64,000 bases of DNA from Mactromeris polynyma. Lineage: Eukaryota > Mollusca > Bivalvia > Venerida > Mactridae. Below, piece after piece: positions 12,601-21,803 of this stretch; position 1 is the stretch's first letter; every line of letters begins with the position of its first letter. The DNA is taken from positions 6,387,722-6,451,721 of the forward strand of contig JASFXZ010000032.1 of assembly GCA_032209605.1 (NCBI GenBank), written 5' to 3'. Under the pieces are notes generated by a model. The model made no database searches. It saw nothing but the letters and a program-made list of their open reading frames with translations, and had not been told where the DNA came from. Position numbers and translations under genes: made by a program.

Positions 12601-14065
12601 TATTTTAAGAAATAGTGACACAACTTTATGTGGATCCCTATGTGTTGCAATGTATTACTGCATAGTCTCTACATGTGTCCGACCACCGGACTAATTTTAT
12701 AAAAAAATATTCAGTTATAAAAAGGGAAATTTTACAACAGTCGAAGGTGTAAATAGCTTTGGACTGGTACAGGCAGGCTTTATCTGGTGAAGTCTGTTTA
12801 TGTCAGGTTCTGCATACACATGTTCACCCAATCTCCTATGCAGTAATCTCCCCTTATAGTTGTCGGAGATCTCTGCCATCAAAAAGTTTTCGTCAAGATT
12901 TTGACAAAATATATTTTTCATTTATTTAATAATAGTTGACAATTTTATATCTGTATAATCTTAATTTCAAACATTTAAGTGTTTGGTGGTATGAAAAGTT
13001 AAAAAAAATATTTATAAAATGTTTAAAATAACCACCCATCATCACGTGAGTTCTTCTTCGGATCCGCCATTTTGTCCAACCGACCATCATCACATGACTT
13101 TTGTGATGGCAGTGGTTATTGCTGTACTGCAAGGGAAGATACCCACTGAGTGGAGTTTGATGTTCACCATGAAGTTTAGATGTGTGCGACTCTTTCATGC
13201 TTAGTGCTAAAGCAGTACAAGAGTACAGGCCCTTGGACTGAATTATTTGTGCTGAGAAGTTTGAGTGGATTTCAATGACACTTTATGTGGTATTGTTGGC
13301 ATGTAGATATGAGGAGTAGTAGATATGAGGAGTAGTGTTATTATGGTCAAATATTAACAATATCTAATTTTTTATATTTGTCATTTTCCAGCACATTTTG
13401 TATGTTAGACGAAGATGAGACGGTAATGCCCGTGAATGTTTACAATCTGGCCGTAGGATCGGGGGTTAAGATTGGAGACTCCGTTGCAATCCCTGAGCCC
13501 TTCATTCAACATGTGAGAGTCAAACATAAACATATGGTAAGATATATATAGAACTTACATAAGCCCATAGGGTTATTCTAGGCAAATTTCCCTGGGGGTA
13601 GGAACATAGACCAATTAAAGTTACCTTAATTTTGGGATCAAAATCTGTTGTTGGGGTCAAAATCTGTTGGTGGGGGGGCAAACTCTGTTGTGGGGACAAA
13701 ATCTGTTGTGGGGTCAAAATCTGTTGGTGGGGGGTCAAAGTCTGTTTTGGGGGGTCAAAATTTGTCGGGTGCAAAAATCTGGAATCTTAACACCTATGCT
13801 CGACTTGTCCGACATAGTCATTTTAGTGCCACAAAGAGTGTATGTTCCATTCAACTTGTCTTTTCAGAAGTAGAAACATAGAACAGTTTAAACTGTTCCA
13901 TAATGAGATAATTGTTTGAATTCCTGTGTTTTTTTCTTCCAGGAATTCGACTACAAGAGTATACGTGTAAGCTCCCCCATAGTTCTGGTTGTTAACGGCA
14001 GAAAATTGCCTCGAGATAAACAGGTCGGTACTGTTCTGTTTGTGGGAATTAGCCCGGATCATTAA
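6618..14065 (+). CDS. TTC5: Tetratricopeptide repeat protein 5 (TTC5/STRAP), 10 exons
   Basis: The ten exons listed below join in phase to 438 aa, close to the roughly 440 aa usual for the family. TTC5 is known as a p300/JMY cofactor in the p53 stress response and as a ribosome-associated recogniser of nascent tubulin that triggers tubulin mRNA decay. Residues 17-275 form TPR helices, with the diagnostic [18 protein letters not shown] and [14 protein letters not shown]. Residues 279-420 match the C-terminal OB-fold ([31 protein letters not shown]). The first methionine lies in a short CpG-richer exon with no alternative nearby. Intron 2 uses a GC donor. The C-terminal 13 residues after DKQ could be replaced by another exon, because a weak donor (CAG/GTCGGT) lies there. 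Several MITEs sit in the introns, two of them within about 35 bp of a splice site. Confidence 0.95.
7305..7437 (+). CDS. TTC5: TTC5 exon 2 (followed by a GC donor)
   Basis: Encodes the first helices ([15 protein letters not shown]). The acceptor is TTTTTTATAG. The exon ends at CAGAAAG followed by GCAAGTG, the textbook GC-AG donor. The only nearby GT would break the phase into exon 3. Confidence 0.9.
7641..7680. repeat. dispersed repeat, copy 2 (TTC5 intron 2)
   Basis: Near-identical to 5204-5243, with about two base changes in 40. It ends about 50 bp before the exon 3 acceptor. Confidence 0.75.
7728..7939 (+). CDS. TTC5: TTC5 exon 3
   Basis: Encodes residues up to ALTH, including the TPR segment [17 protein letters not shown], the most conserved block of the family. 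Acceptor TTTTCAG, donor CAT/GTAATG, phase 0. Confidence 0.95.
8698..8845 (+). CDS. TTC5: TTC5 exon 4
   Basis: Encodes [17 protein letters not shown] through DGQSW, then splits a Leu codon (C/TG). Acceptor ACAATAG, donor C/GTAAGC. A Tigger-like MITE begins about 20 bp after the donor. Confidence 0.95.
8866..8995. mobile_element. Tigger/pogo-like MITE in TTC5 intron 4 (partial)
   Basis: It shares CTCGTTTATTC, AACAACCTTC, GGGCTATTC and AAATTTCGGACCCGATGAAT with the copies at 38588, 42637 and 59160. The right end is ACTG followed by TA. It is 130 bp, shorter than the other copies, with an internal deletion. Confidence 0.7.
9024..9083. repeat. dispersed repeat, copy 2 (TTC5 intron 4)
   Basis: CpG-depleted copy of the repeat at 4702-4763. 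Confidence 0.65.
9327..9418 (+). CDS. TTC5: TTC5 exon 5
   Basis: Encodes [17 protein letters not shown] and [10 protein letters not shown], a TPR helix pair typical of TTC5. Acceptor TTTGCAG, donor GCA/GTAAGT, phase 0. Confidence 0.95.
9625..9911 (-). mobile_element. tRNA-derived SINE with duplicated tail, in TTC5 intron 5
   Basis: On the minus strand, 9737-9664 carries an A-box-like TGGTGTAGTGGTTAGCAC and a B-box-like GGGTTCTAATCCC, but the acceptor stem cannot pair, so it is not a working tRNA. The roughly 49-bp tail (GAAATAAAGTCATGTTTTGA on plus) occurs at 9625 and again at 9863, forming a direct repeat around the tRNA-like head. Confidence 0.75.
9966..10019 (+). CDS. TTC5: TTC5 exon 6
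   Basis: An 18-codon exon encoding [18 protein letters not shown]. Acceptor TTTTTTTCAG, donor TCA/GTATGT, phase 0 at both ends. Confidence 0.95.
10571..10717 (+). CDS. TTC5: TTC5 exon 7
   Basis: Encodes [18 protein letters not shown] and LLDPSW, the last TPR, plus the linker helix. Acceptor TTTTTTACAG, donor AAG/GTAAGT. Confidence 0.95.
10752..10934. mobile_element. small inverted-repeat element in TTC5 intron 7
   Basis: A perfect 12-bp inverted repeat, CAAAGCATCTCA at 10752-10763 and its complement at 10923-10934, bounds a 183-bp segment rich in GAGA/TCTC motifs. It starts 35 bp after the exon 7 donor. Family unknown. Confidence 0.5.
11458..11613. mobile_element. MITE-like element next to the TTC5 exon 8 acceptor
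   Basis: The left end AGGGTTATTTCAG and the right end CCGGAATAGCCCT are inverted relatives, with GGGGGTAGGAAC inside on the left and GTTCC-related TTCCTACCC on the right. Poly-C tracts lie inside. Related ends occur at 13563 and 31757. It stops about 20 bp before exon 8. Confidence 0.55.
11634..11848 (+). CDS. TTC5: TTC5 exon 8
   Basis: Encodes [17 protein letters not shown], a basic linker, then the start of the OB-fold ([16 protein letters not shown]). Acceptor GGACATTTCAG, donor TT/GTAAGT. Confidence 0.95.
11933..12125. mobile_element. TA-flanked MITE, CAGTAAAACCT family, TTC5 intron 8
   Basis: The terminal inverted repeats CAGTAAAACCTTAATAATAA and AGGTGAGGTTTTACTG are flanked on both sides by TA, as in Tc1/mariner/pogo insertions. 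The 193-bp body repeats the motif TTATTGAGGTGGTC. A second copy lies at 36257. Confidence 0.8.
12533..12622. mobile_element. partial copy of the CAGGG(G)GTCAATAAG repeat
   Basis: It shares AGTACTCCCAGACCCCCGCC and AATAGTGACAC with the fuller copies at 46376 and 54258. The left end is missing. Confidence 0.6.
13392..13536 (+). CDS. TTC5: TTC5 exon 9
   Basis: Encodes OB-fold strands with [20 protein letters not shown] and AIPEPF, a hallmark of TTC5. Acceptor ATTTTCCAG, donor ATG/GTAAGA. Confidence 0.95.
13640..13770. repeat. G-rich minisatellite in TTC5 intron 9
   Basis: Six or seven units of about 19-23 bp related to GGGGTCAAAATCTGTTG follow one another. The G runs (4 to 7 G) recur every 15-22 bases on the transcribed strand. 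Overlapping open frames in several frames are by-products of the repeat. Confidence 0.75.
13943..14065 (+). CDS. TTC5: TTC5 exon 10 (last)
   Basis: Encodes [19 protein letters not shown], the last OB-fold strands, then [21 protein letters not shown] and TAA. Acceptor TTCTTCCAG. An internal CAG/GTCGGT could act as a donor for another terminal exon. Confidence 0.9.
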   Translation, partial: EFDYKSIRVSSPIVLVVNGRKLPRDKQVGTVLFVGISPDH

Positions 14066-14200
14066 TACGAGATTTAATCTATTGAAGATGGATTGTAATA
14101 TAGATAAGTATGATATGTAAAACACACTATCGCAACAACGTAATTTTCGCGTTAAATAGCGAATCCGCAGACTTGCAAATTCAAAATTTTGCTTGAGGCA

Positions 14201-14206
14201 AATAAA
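14201..14206 (+). promoter_or_regulatory. candidate TTC5 poly(A) signal
   Basis: AATAAA stands 136 nt after the TTC5 stop codon, giving a short 3' UTR. Further AATAAA hexamers near 16402 and 16619 could serve longer forms. Confidence 0.5.
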
Positions 14207-14574
14207 ATCATTAATGTACGAAATTGGTGCGTTTCCGAAATTGTGCATACTCTGTTATGTATAATAAGCGATATAAGTGTATGACGATTTGATTTGTAAA
14301 TAGATGTTCAAACAACCTCACAAACCATTTCAGTCGATCTTAAATTCGCGACTGAGGAAAGATGCGAATTCATCATTTCGCGAAAAAGTTCTGGACAAAA
14401 ATTTAATGTTGCGAAAACAAAGCGATTTACAATACACCTGAAAGATTCAAAGGGAAACAGCCTCCCAAGATATCGATGTTTCAGATAACTGATTAGTACA
14501 TGTATTGAACAAATGTTCCACAATGATCTCAAATTACTTGTTTTTTTCATGGTGTAAATGTTGAACCATTTATA

Positions 14575-14790
14575 CGCCCGCAACAGGACGTATTATAGTT
14601 TCACCTGCGGAGTATGGGCGAGCGGATGGGTGGGCTGCATCTAGTAATTTGCGATCTATAACTTTAGAACCTTTTGTCCAATCATCACCAAATTTGGTTG
14701 GAATGTGTGTGGACAAGTTTGATAACCAACCATATTGCTCAAGTCACTCCGGAGTTATTGCCCTTCAATTATAGAAATTACCTAAAATAA
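14575..14790. repeat. interspersed repeat beginning CGCCCGCAACAGGACGTATT
   Basis: A block more GC-rich than its surroundings runs from TACGCCCGCAACAGGACGTA to CGGAGTTATTGCCC. It has the look of a non-coding interspersed repeat found in molluscs. Family and exact ends cannot be settled here. Confidence 0.4.
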
Positions 14791-15411
14791 GTATTGTCCG
14801 AGTGTATTTTGCGATGGTCAGTACTCTTGTTGTTTCATTACGAATTCAACAAAGTGAACTTGCAAAGTCTACCAAAAACATTACACATTACTTGTTCATT
14901 ATAAAATCACCATGATTGTGTAAAGGTTACCTTTAATATGTAGATGATATGATTGATTTACAAAGGGGTTATAATATTATTGTATTGTTGTGAGTTCTGC
15001 TGATGATGTGATCGTGCCCCTTACAGATAGGGGACAGTATCTGTGTATGTTGTTTGTTGACTGTAGTAGATTACATGAAGTAATCAAACATTGTAGAAAA
15101 ACTGGATTGAGTATAGCATTATCATGAATCCATGTGAAGTGAGCTGTGGTTGCAGTAATAACAGTACAATGTAGTACTCAAACCTCCTAGAGAAACCTGT
15201 AATAAGCTTCAATTTTTGGAACATATAAAAACCAGCAATTCACACTTGAAACCTTTAGATTTATTTTCACTTTTGGGAGCAATGAATATTACATTAATAT
15301 TGAACAATTCACTTGTGAAAACTGCAGTCCTTTGATACTACTTGTATATATCATCTGGAGTATTTGTGGAAGCAGTCTCTGATTGTCCAGACAGGATCCC
15401 ATTGTCCATGT

Positions 15412-15585
15412 ATTGGATAAAGGGAGAGAACTCTAGATTGGATAAAGGGAAAGAACTCCAAAAGGGATAAAGGAAGAGAACTCTAGAAGGGATAAATAGA
15501 GAGAACTCTAGAAGGGATAAAGGAAGAGAACTCTAAAAGGGATGAAGGGAGAGAACTCTAGAAGGAATGAAGGGAGAGAACTGGT
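15412..15585. repeat. 24-bp minisatellite GATAAAGGGAGAGAACTCTA
   Basis: About seven diverged units of GGATAAAGGGAGAGAACTCT plus AGAA, each with the palindrome-like AGAACTCT core. Confidence 0.8.
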
Positions 15586-15935
15586 GTCAATATGCTGTGT
15601 ATTAGTTCATGTTTGTAACATTATATGTATTTGAATGATCTGAGAGATTGTAAGGTTATAAGGAATATAACCTGTTGGTATCTGTGATAATTTTGAAAAT
15701 ACATTGTGTTTATCATTATTTGTGTGTCTTCTTGTTATCAATTAAAAGCATTAATCACTATAGATTATGCACATCTCTATATCAATTGCTATAATTACTG
15801 ACATAATTGGAAATCTCTTTTTCTTTAATTTGACTTTTTATGAGCTTGTGTTGATATAATTCATATTTTGATTCATATTTTGTAATAGTTTGCTTTGTTG
15901 TTTGTAATTTGTTTCTGACTTTGTTACTGTGTTAG

Positions 15936-16010
15936 AGATGGTGAGACGACCAACATTGTTGTTACTGTGTTAGAGATGGTGAGACGACCAACATTGGACA
16001 GGGTTATACT
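15936..16010. repeat. 39-bp tandem duplication
   Basis: ACTGTGTTAGAGATGGTGAG plus ACGACCAACATTG occurs twice, head to tail, with no difference in the shared part, which suggests a recent duplication. Confidence 0.85.
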
Positions 16011-17825
16011 TCTAAATTGTTTATAATTCAAAATCATGCATGGTTACTCTATTTTTCTTCTTTGCATAATTATGTAAAACTACTTTTGTGTAGAAAAGAA
16101 AAAAAAATTAATTCTTTGGAAGATTTTGCTGTTTGTCCCCCCACCCCCTTTAAAAATCCTGTACTTTCCTGTGGGTGGGGTATAGATGAAAATATGGATA
16201 ATTTAAAAAAAAAAGAAGCTTTGTGTGATATTATATTTTCGGCATTTTATTATTTTATTTATTTGCAAAGTACAAGCTTACTATGTTCAAAATTTCAAAA
16301 AACTCTGCTAGTTGTTTTATATTTTTGCTGTGTGGATAAAACATGATTTATACTACTTTGTTCAGGCTTAAGGTGCGCAGTTATTCTAAATGTTAGTATG
16401 AATAAAATGTGTAAAACTACTTGTTTTTATTGATTATTTCACTGGTTTGTATTGTATGATATTTAATATTTATTTATCAATGGCTTAAAATACATATCAT
16501 TCTTACTTCTGTCTTTGTAGATTTTCATGATATTGCATATCATATCTGTCAATTGAATCATTATGTCGTTTTGTTAATTAGACAACTCTTGCACCTTGTC
16601 TCCTGATGCTTAGTTCAGAATAAAAACTTAAATTGTCTTTTTATTTAATTATCACATTCTCTTTACAATCGATGATTCTATTTTAATTTAAATTGTTGAA
16701 AAACTTTAAAACCGCTACTTGAAAGTATCACCCAAATGATTTTTTTCATATTTCTGCAACAGCACACATTCATGTAAAATCAAAATATGTATTATAGATA
16801 ATTCCCACATCTACAATAGTTCCCTCCCTTGTCCTTAATCATCAGCCATTTTGATAGGCAAAACTGATAAGCACTTATCTACTTACCAGAGAGAATTTGC
16901 ATGTGACAAACCCCTTTTCTTCAACTTTCTGAGCCATCTGCCCACATGAGCTCCATGAAAAAGTTTTTTTTATATATCTGATAATTTTATCATCGTTAAC
17001 ATTATATTCCACATAAACTTAAAGGAAATTTGCCTCTCAATATTGCTGAATATTCAGAACATAGGTGGTAAATATTGTAAATGTATGCTGTGAACTATCT
17101 ATTGGTAAATGACAGGAATTTCCAAAAATGTTCAAAACCAGCAGTGATTTGAAGAATCGTCAGTGGCAACATAATGCATGCACCTAACTGCATTGTATCA
17201 TGGGAAATTTGCATATAGCATGTTTTAATAATAATGGAGAAAATGCAACAAGTTCCAAATTTATCTAATTTATGATAGGCTATGATTACGAGACCTTAAT
17301 CCTAGACCCGCATTTAATGTCCCGTAAACGTAGCCTCTTCCTTTATAATAGAGGCAGGAAAGACATACAAACTCCTTGTAAACAGCCCATATAGGCATGT
17401 GTGGTGCCCCCAGAAACAACATCATGTAACTTACTCGCCAACCATTATATGTACTTTATACATTCTCAACATTAGATTATAATCCTTCTTTCAATCATGC
17501 TTCAGAATTGTAGTAATTCGTTCAATACAAAACACTCACAAAATGAAATTCACCAGAATGCAACACAATATATACATGATTCAGCTTTTATTAGGAATAT
17601 AAAAAATTATAAGCATTCAAATCACTGTGAAAATTTTTACCTAGCAAACTAACCAGAGTTTGCATTTAACAAATAACAAAATCATCGTTATTGTCATATT
17701 TCAAGAAAAAGAAATCAATACACTACGATATATATGTGTATAAACAAGGTGAAATATTTAGCAACTACTATGTCATGTCTATATATAGATCTATACTTGA
17801 TGCATTCCGCTTAAAATGCCAAATT

Positions 17826-17831
17826 TTATTT
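17826..17831 (-). promoter_or_regulatory. candidate poly(A) signal of the 179-aa membrane protein gene
   Basis: Minus-strand AATAAA about 135 nt after the stop codon at 17964. A second lies near 17586. Confidence 0.5.
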
Positions 17832-17963
17832 CGTAATACGAAGATGAGATAGCTTTTTTGTATGTACACATTTTTTCAAAGGGCTTACTTGGCATTTATG
17901 AAAGTTTCTTCATAGATTTGCACATGCAACATTTTCCTTTTAATCCTTAACCAAAATGTTAAT

Positions 17964-18418
17964 TTATGGTATGTACTTATATCGTTGTTGCTGAGAGTTC
18001 ATTCCAAATCCTGGTTCGTCCACAACTCTCGTTTGAATAAACGAAGGAGTTACGGTTCTTGATTGACTATCGCCATGATCATCGTCTACGTCATTAAATG
18101 CCGGAGTTCGGAACGGTCCGGCAATGGTATTATCTCGCTGCAGGAACGGTCTTGGAGGCGGATGTTCCGGTGCTGGGTGACCGAATTCCTTCTCTTCTTC
18201 CTTTGCCTCAATCTTCTTTTCCCTTCTGTAAGCTATCAAAGATTTTACTCCGCAACAAAAAATTAGAAAAAAAGGGACGCCAATCAACAAGGAGCCCACA
18301 AGGATAAGTACAGTTGTTGTATTGTGTAATATAAGTGCTGATGCCAGTGTTGTCACCAGATCAGGTGTTGTTGTTGTCACTGGAGGTGGAGCACCTAGGG
18401 TGGAGGAATACACTGCGT
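17964..18418 (-). CDS. membrane protein exon 2
   Basis: Encodes residues 29-179 and the stop. Acceptor ATATATTTCAG/ACGCAG. The open frame continues upstream of the acceptor by chance, but the phase match to exon 1 favours splicing here. Confidence 0.75.
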
Positions 18419-20711
18419 CTGAAATATATGTATAAATTTTGTTATCCAAACCTAGAAACTTATCGCGAATTACAGCTAGTTTGCATAAGAAATTATACTG
18501 TTACGACAGTAACAATAATAGAAGCAGCAGTAACAGCAATGGCAGCAGCATAAACAGCAACGGCGGCAGCATTAACAGCAATGGCAGCAGCATTAACAGC
18601 AACGGCAGCAGAATTAACAGCAACGTCAGCAGCATAAACAGCAATGGCAGCAGCATTAACAGCAATGTCAGCAGCATAAACAGCAATGGCAGCAGCATTA
18701 ACAGCAACGTCAGCAGCATAAACAGCAATGGCAGCAGAATTAACAGCAACGTCAGCAGCATAAACAGCAACGGCAGCAGCATTAACAGCAACGTCGGCAG
18801 CATAAACAGCAACGGCAGCAGCATTAACATTAACAGCAACGTCAGCAGCATAAACAGCAATGGCAGCAGAATTAACAGCAACGTCAGCAGCATAAACAGC
18901 AATGGCAGCAGCATTAACAGCAACGTCAGCAGCATAAACAGCAATGGCAGCAGCATAAACAGCAACGGCAGCAGCATAAACAGCAACGGCAGCAGCATTA
19001 ACAGCAACGTCAGCAGCATAAACAGCAATGGCAGCAGCATAAACAGCAACGGCAGCAGCATAAACAGCAATGGCAGCAGCATAAACAGCAACGGCAGCAG
19101 CATAAACAGCAAGGGCAGCAGCATTAACAGCAACGTCAGCAGCATTAACAGCAATGTCAGCAGCATTAACAGCAAGGTCAGCAGCAAATAGCAGCAGGAT
19201 TAACAGCAGCAGCAATTAATGGCAGCAGCAATTAATGGCAGCAGCATTAACAGCAGCAGCATTAACAGCAACGGCAGCAGCAGTATTTCTGTTCTCACTA
19301 CTGTCGTTGCTGGTGGTTACAACGCTACAGCTAGCATCCTGTCGGTATTTTTGTATTGTGCAGTTGCGTCAATTCGGTGTGATAATGAGAATAATGTTAG
19401 CGTTTTCTATGATACACTGGTATTTCCTACAGTTTTGTACCATTGCATTAACAATATGATTTACTAGTATATAAAAGTTCAAAGATAGGTCATTTGAAAT
19501 ATGACCACCAAGTTATTTTGTTGTTTCTAAGATTTTGCCAAGGAATTTACAATTAAAAGTGATGCTCTGTTTCTGATACAATCAGAACCTGACATTTGCT
19601 GGGATTGAACTCCATACCCCCCTCCATTAATCCATTACTGTATTCCGGTAAAGTAAAAGAATCATATACTACTAATGGTCAGTTTTTATGAGTTTCATTG
19701 GACACAGAAAGAGCTAAAATCAACAGGATTATAATAATAATAGCTTTATTAAAACACAAAAGACAGTAAACTTTACATTGGTACGTATAAAAACATAATA
19801 ATAACAAATACAAAATACGTCTTATTTCCATGTGGCCTTCCATAAATCTTACAATTTGTTCTTAAAGTTATGAATTGATTATTTATGAAACATATTACAT
19901 ACATGTAGAAATAATATTAACAATTTAGACAACATGTGTTAAATATCTTCTCTTGAAGAAACAAAATTAAAAGTAATATACGACAGACACACAAAATTGA
20001 TGAAAAGTGAAGAAACAATCCAATTGCTTTTTGTTATTGAAATTTTATATCTTTTTTAAAATTGTGTCAAAGATTTCATTGAACGAATATCTTCGGTGAT
20101 GTCATTCCATACAGTCATGCCAAAATATGAAAAGAATTTCATTTACTAAATCAGTTTTAAAAAATACATGGGCAATGTCATTTTGCGTGACAGATCTTAA
20201 GCTGTATGAGCGATTATTACATAACGGTATCATTTCTTTTATATATATTCAACAATGGAATATTTACACATCTTCTATTCTAATCATTGATGTTACCTTG
20301 GTAACACCAATCGCTAACTGAGGTTCTATTCTTATCATTATTGTAACACTGGTCAATTAATCACATAAATCTTCATTTATATTTACAGTCAAAAACGAGA
20401 AAATCTAAGGCGTTTTTTTATTAACCTCATATTTTATACTTTTTCATTACAAATAATAAATGGTTGCCATGGTAACAAAAAATATATTTTTTAAATAAAA
20501 CTTGTGCAGAGGATTTGTATCTTTCATTGATTCCATTCATATCAAAATCTGGCTTGGGGCCAAAAACACCCCTTACAGTACCTGGTCCTTTAAATAAACA
20601 CAATAGTAAGATACATCGAAACTTACCTGTTATAATGAAAAACGCAATCACAACCGCAAAAAGACATTTTTGAAATATATCCATTCTATTCACGTTTACG
20701 AAACTGTTCAT
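17964..20711 (-). CDS. Two-exon single-pass membrane protein, family unknown (179 aa)
   Basis: Two exons join in phase (G/AC, Asp29). Residues 10-28 form a signal peptide (MDIFQKCLFAVVIAFFIIT), with a possible earlier Met at 1. The short ectodomain, about 29-62, is Pro/Thr-rich (GAPPPVTTTTP) and carries one N-glycosylation site (NTT at 61). One membrane helix spans about 64-84 (VLILVGSLLIGVPFFLIFCC). The cytoplasmic tail has a charged stretch (RREKKIEAKEEEKEF), a proline cluster (PEHPPPRPF) that could bind SH3 or WW domains, and an acidic patch (DVDDD). The topology resembles small type I adaptors, but I do not recognise the family. The 2.2-kb intron holds a large minisatellite and two X-box motifs. 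The gene is convergent with TTC5 and lies downstream of the GPCR gene on the same strand. Confidence 0.7.
18524..19284. repeat. 21-bp minisatellite in the membrane protein gene intron
   Basis: Roughly 35 units of AGCAGCATAAACAGCAACGGC and variants (CGTC/TGGC, ATTAAC/ATAAAC) span about 760 bp. The array ends about 105 bp upstream of the exon 2 acceptor. Since 21 is divisible by 3, long open frames appear on both strands (Ser-Ile-Asn-Ser-Asn-Gly-Ser or Ala-Val-Tyr-Ala types), but these lie inside an intron and have no start context or splice support. Confidence 0.95.
20292..20476. promoter_or_regulatory. two palindromic X-box (RFX-type) motifs
   Basis: GTTACCTTGGTAAC at 20292-20305 and GTTGCCATGGTAAC at 20463-20476 both fit the known RFX consensus GTNRCC-N-RGYAAC. 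They sit 150-340 bp inside intron 1 of the membrane protein gene. Confidence 0.5.
20627..20711 (-). CDS. membrane protein exon 1 (signal peptide)
   Basis: Encodes residues 1-28 plus the first base of codon 29. Donor ACAG/GTAAGT is a strong consensus. Methionines at codons 1 and 10 are both possible starts. The second gives a tighter signal peptide. Confidence 0.7.
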
Positions 20712-21272
20712 TTGTGAAACTTAATACTGAATATTTAATGAAGAAGCAAATACTCAAATAGTTCTAAAATCAATGACCTGAAGTCGATACAACTGACCAC
20801 CCTGGTCAATGTTTACATTTTCAATTTGATAATCGATTAAGAAGCTTAGGTTTCCGATGGGACTTACAATTCTCTATTCCAGTGTGCGAGTGCCAATGAG
20901 TATTAATTTCTTTTATGCTCTTGTGAAAACCATAGTTAACCATAGTTCTCTTTTGACTTCTGCTAAGGAAGACACGACAGTTTAATCAGCGTGCCTACGT
21001 AGGTGCATTTGGTTATGGAAGAGAAAAGCTTTTAAAACAACTTAACTACATGTGTACATGATTTACAAATTTCTGTGGATGACAATTTCCTTGGCGTATG
21101 TGGAATGGTCATGGTGTCTGATGTAAAGACATGAATCATATTTACATCAACTCAACCAATTACATCATGTACTGAATATATTTTGGCTGGCGTAAAATAC
21201 TCAATTAACAGAGCTCACTCAAGAACCATACTCATTAAATACTTCTCAATTACTTATTGAAAGTACTCAATG
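20712..21272. other. intergenic, no gene seen
   Basis: Presumed promoter side of the 179-aa protein gene and 3' flank of the GPCR gene. No TATA box, CpG cluster or exon is convincing. Confidence 0.5.
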
Positions 21273-21672
21273 AACACTTTCACCCTACTCACTTGACATT
21301 TCTCACTGAACATTACTCACTTGACATTTCTCACTGAACATTACTCACTTGACATTTCTCACTGAACATTACTCACTTGACATTTCTCACTGAACATTAC
21401 TCACTGAACATTTCTCACTGAACATTACTCACTGAACATTTCTCACTGAACATTTCTCACTGAACATTACTCACTGAACGTTTCTCACTGAACATTACTC
21501 ACTGAACATTACTCACTGAACATTACTCACTGAACATTTCTCACTGAACATTACTCGTTGAACACTATTCACCTGAAAATACTCACAAAATATTACTTAC
21601 TGAACATTACTCGTTGAACACTATTCACCTGAAAATACTCACAAAACATTACTTACTGAACATTATTCACTG
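21273..21672. repeat. 14-bp minisatellite (TCTCACTGAACATT)
   Basis: About 28 units alternate between TCTCACTGAACATT, ACTCACTGAACATT and ACTCACTTGACATT, with a longer variant block (ACTCGTTGAACACTATTCAC) repeated at the end. It lies 130 bp downstream of the GPCR stop codon, so it may be in its 3' UTR. Confidence 0.9.
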
Positions 21673-21803
21673 TACATTACATTCTATATGTATTAGAACT
21701 TATTTAGAAATGTGTTTTGTATCCTATATAATGTGGCAGCTTACAGCTGTAAGACACCGAATGTAGGTGAGATGGCGCTTTTCTCAAACGCTTCTTGTTA
21801 CAA

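Larger units (their letters stand above)
14791..17825. other. intergenic AT-rich DNA between TTC5 and the 179-aa membrane protein gene
   Basis: It contains a minisatellite (15412-15585) and a 39-bp tandem duplication (15936-16010), listed separately. The frame at 16017-16346 is AT-rich, with no domain or splice support. I see nothing else. Confidence 0.6.

Noticed and set aside
13520..13881. Gly- and Gln/Pro-rich frames on both strands
   Set aside because: Created by the G-rich intronic minisatellite in TTC5 intron 9.
13823..14248. 141-codon minus-strand frame
   Set aside because: Antisense to TTC5 exon 10 and its 3' UTR, with no domain; exon 10 has strong homology on the plus strand.
16017..16346. 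109-codon plus frame downstream of TTC5
   Set aside because: AT-rich low-complexity sequence with no recognisable domain, no exon chain and no initiation context.
18439..19215. Long open frames on both strands (Asn/Ser-rich and Ala/Val-rich)
   Set aside because: Produced by a 21-bp minisatellite whose period is a multiple of three; it lies within the intron of a phase-consistent two-exon gene.
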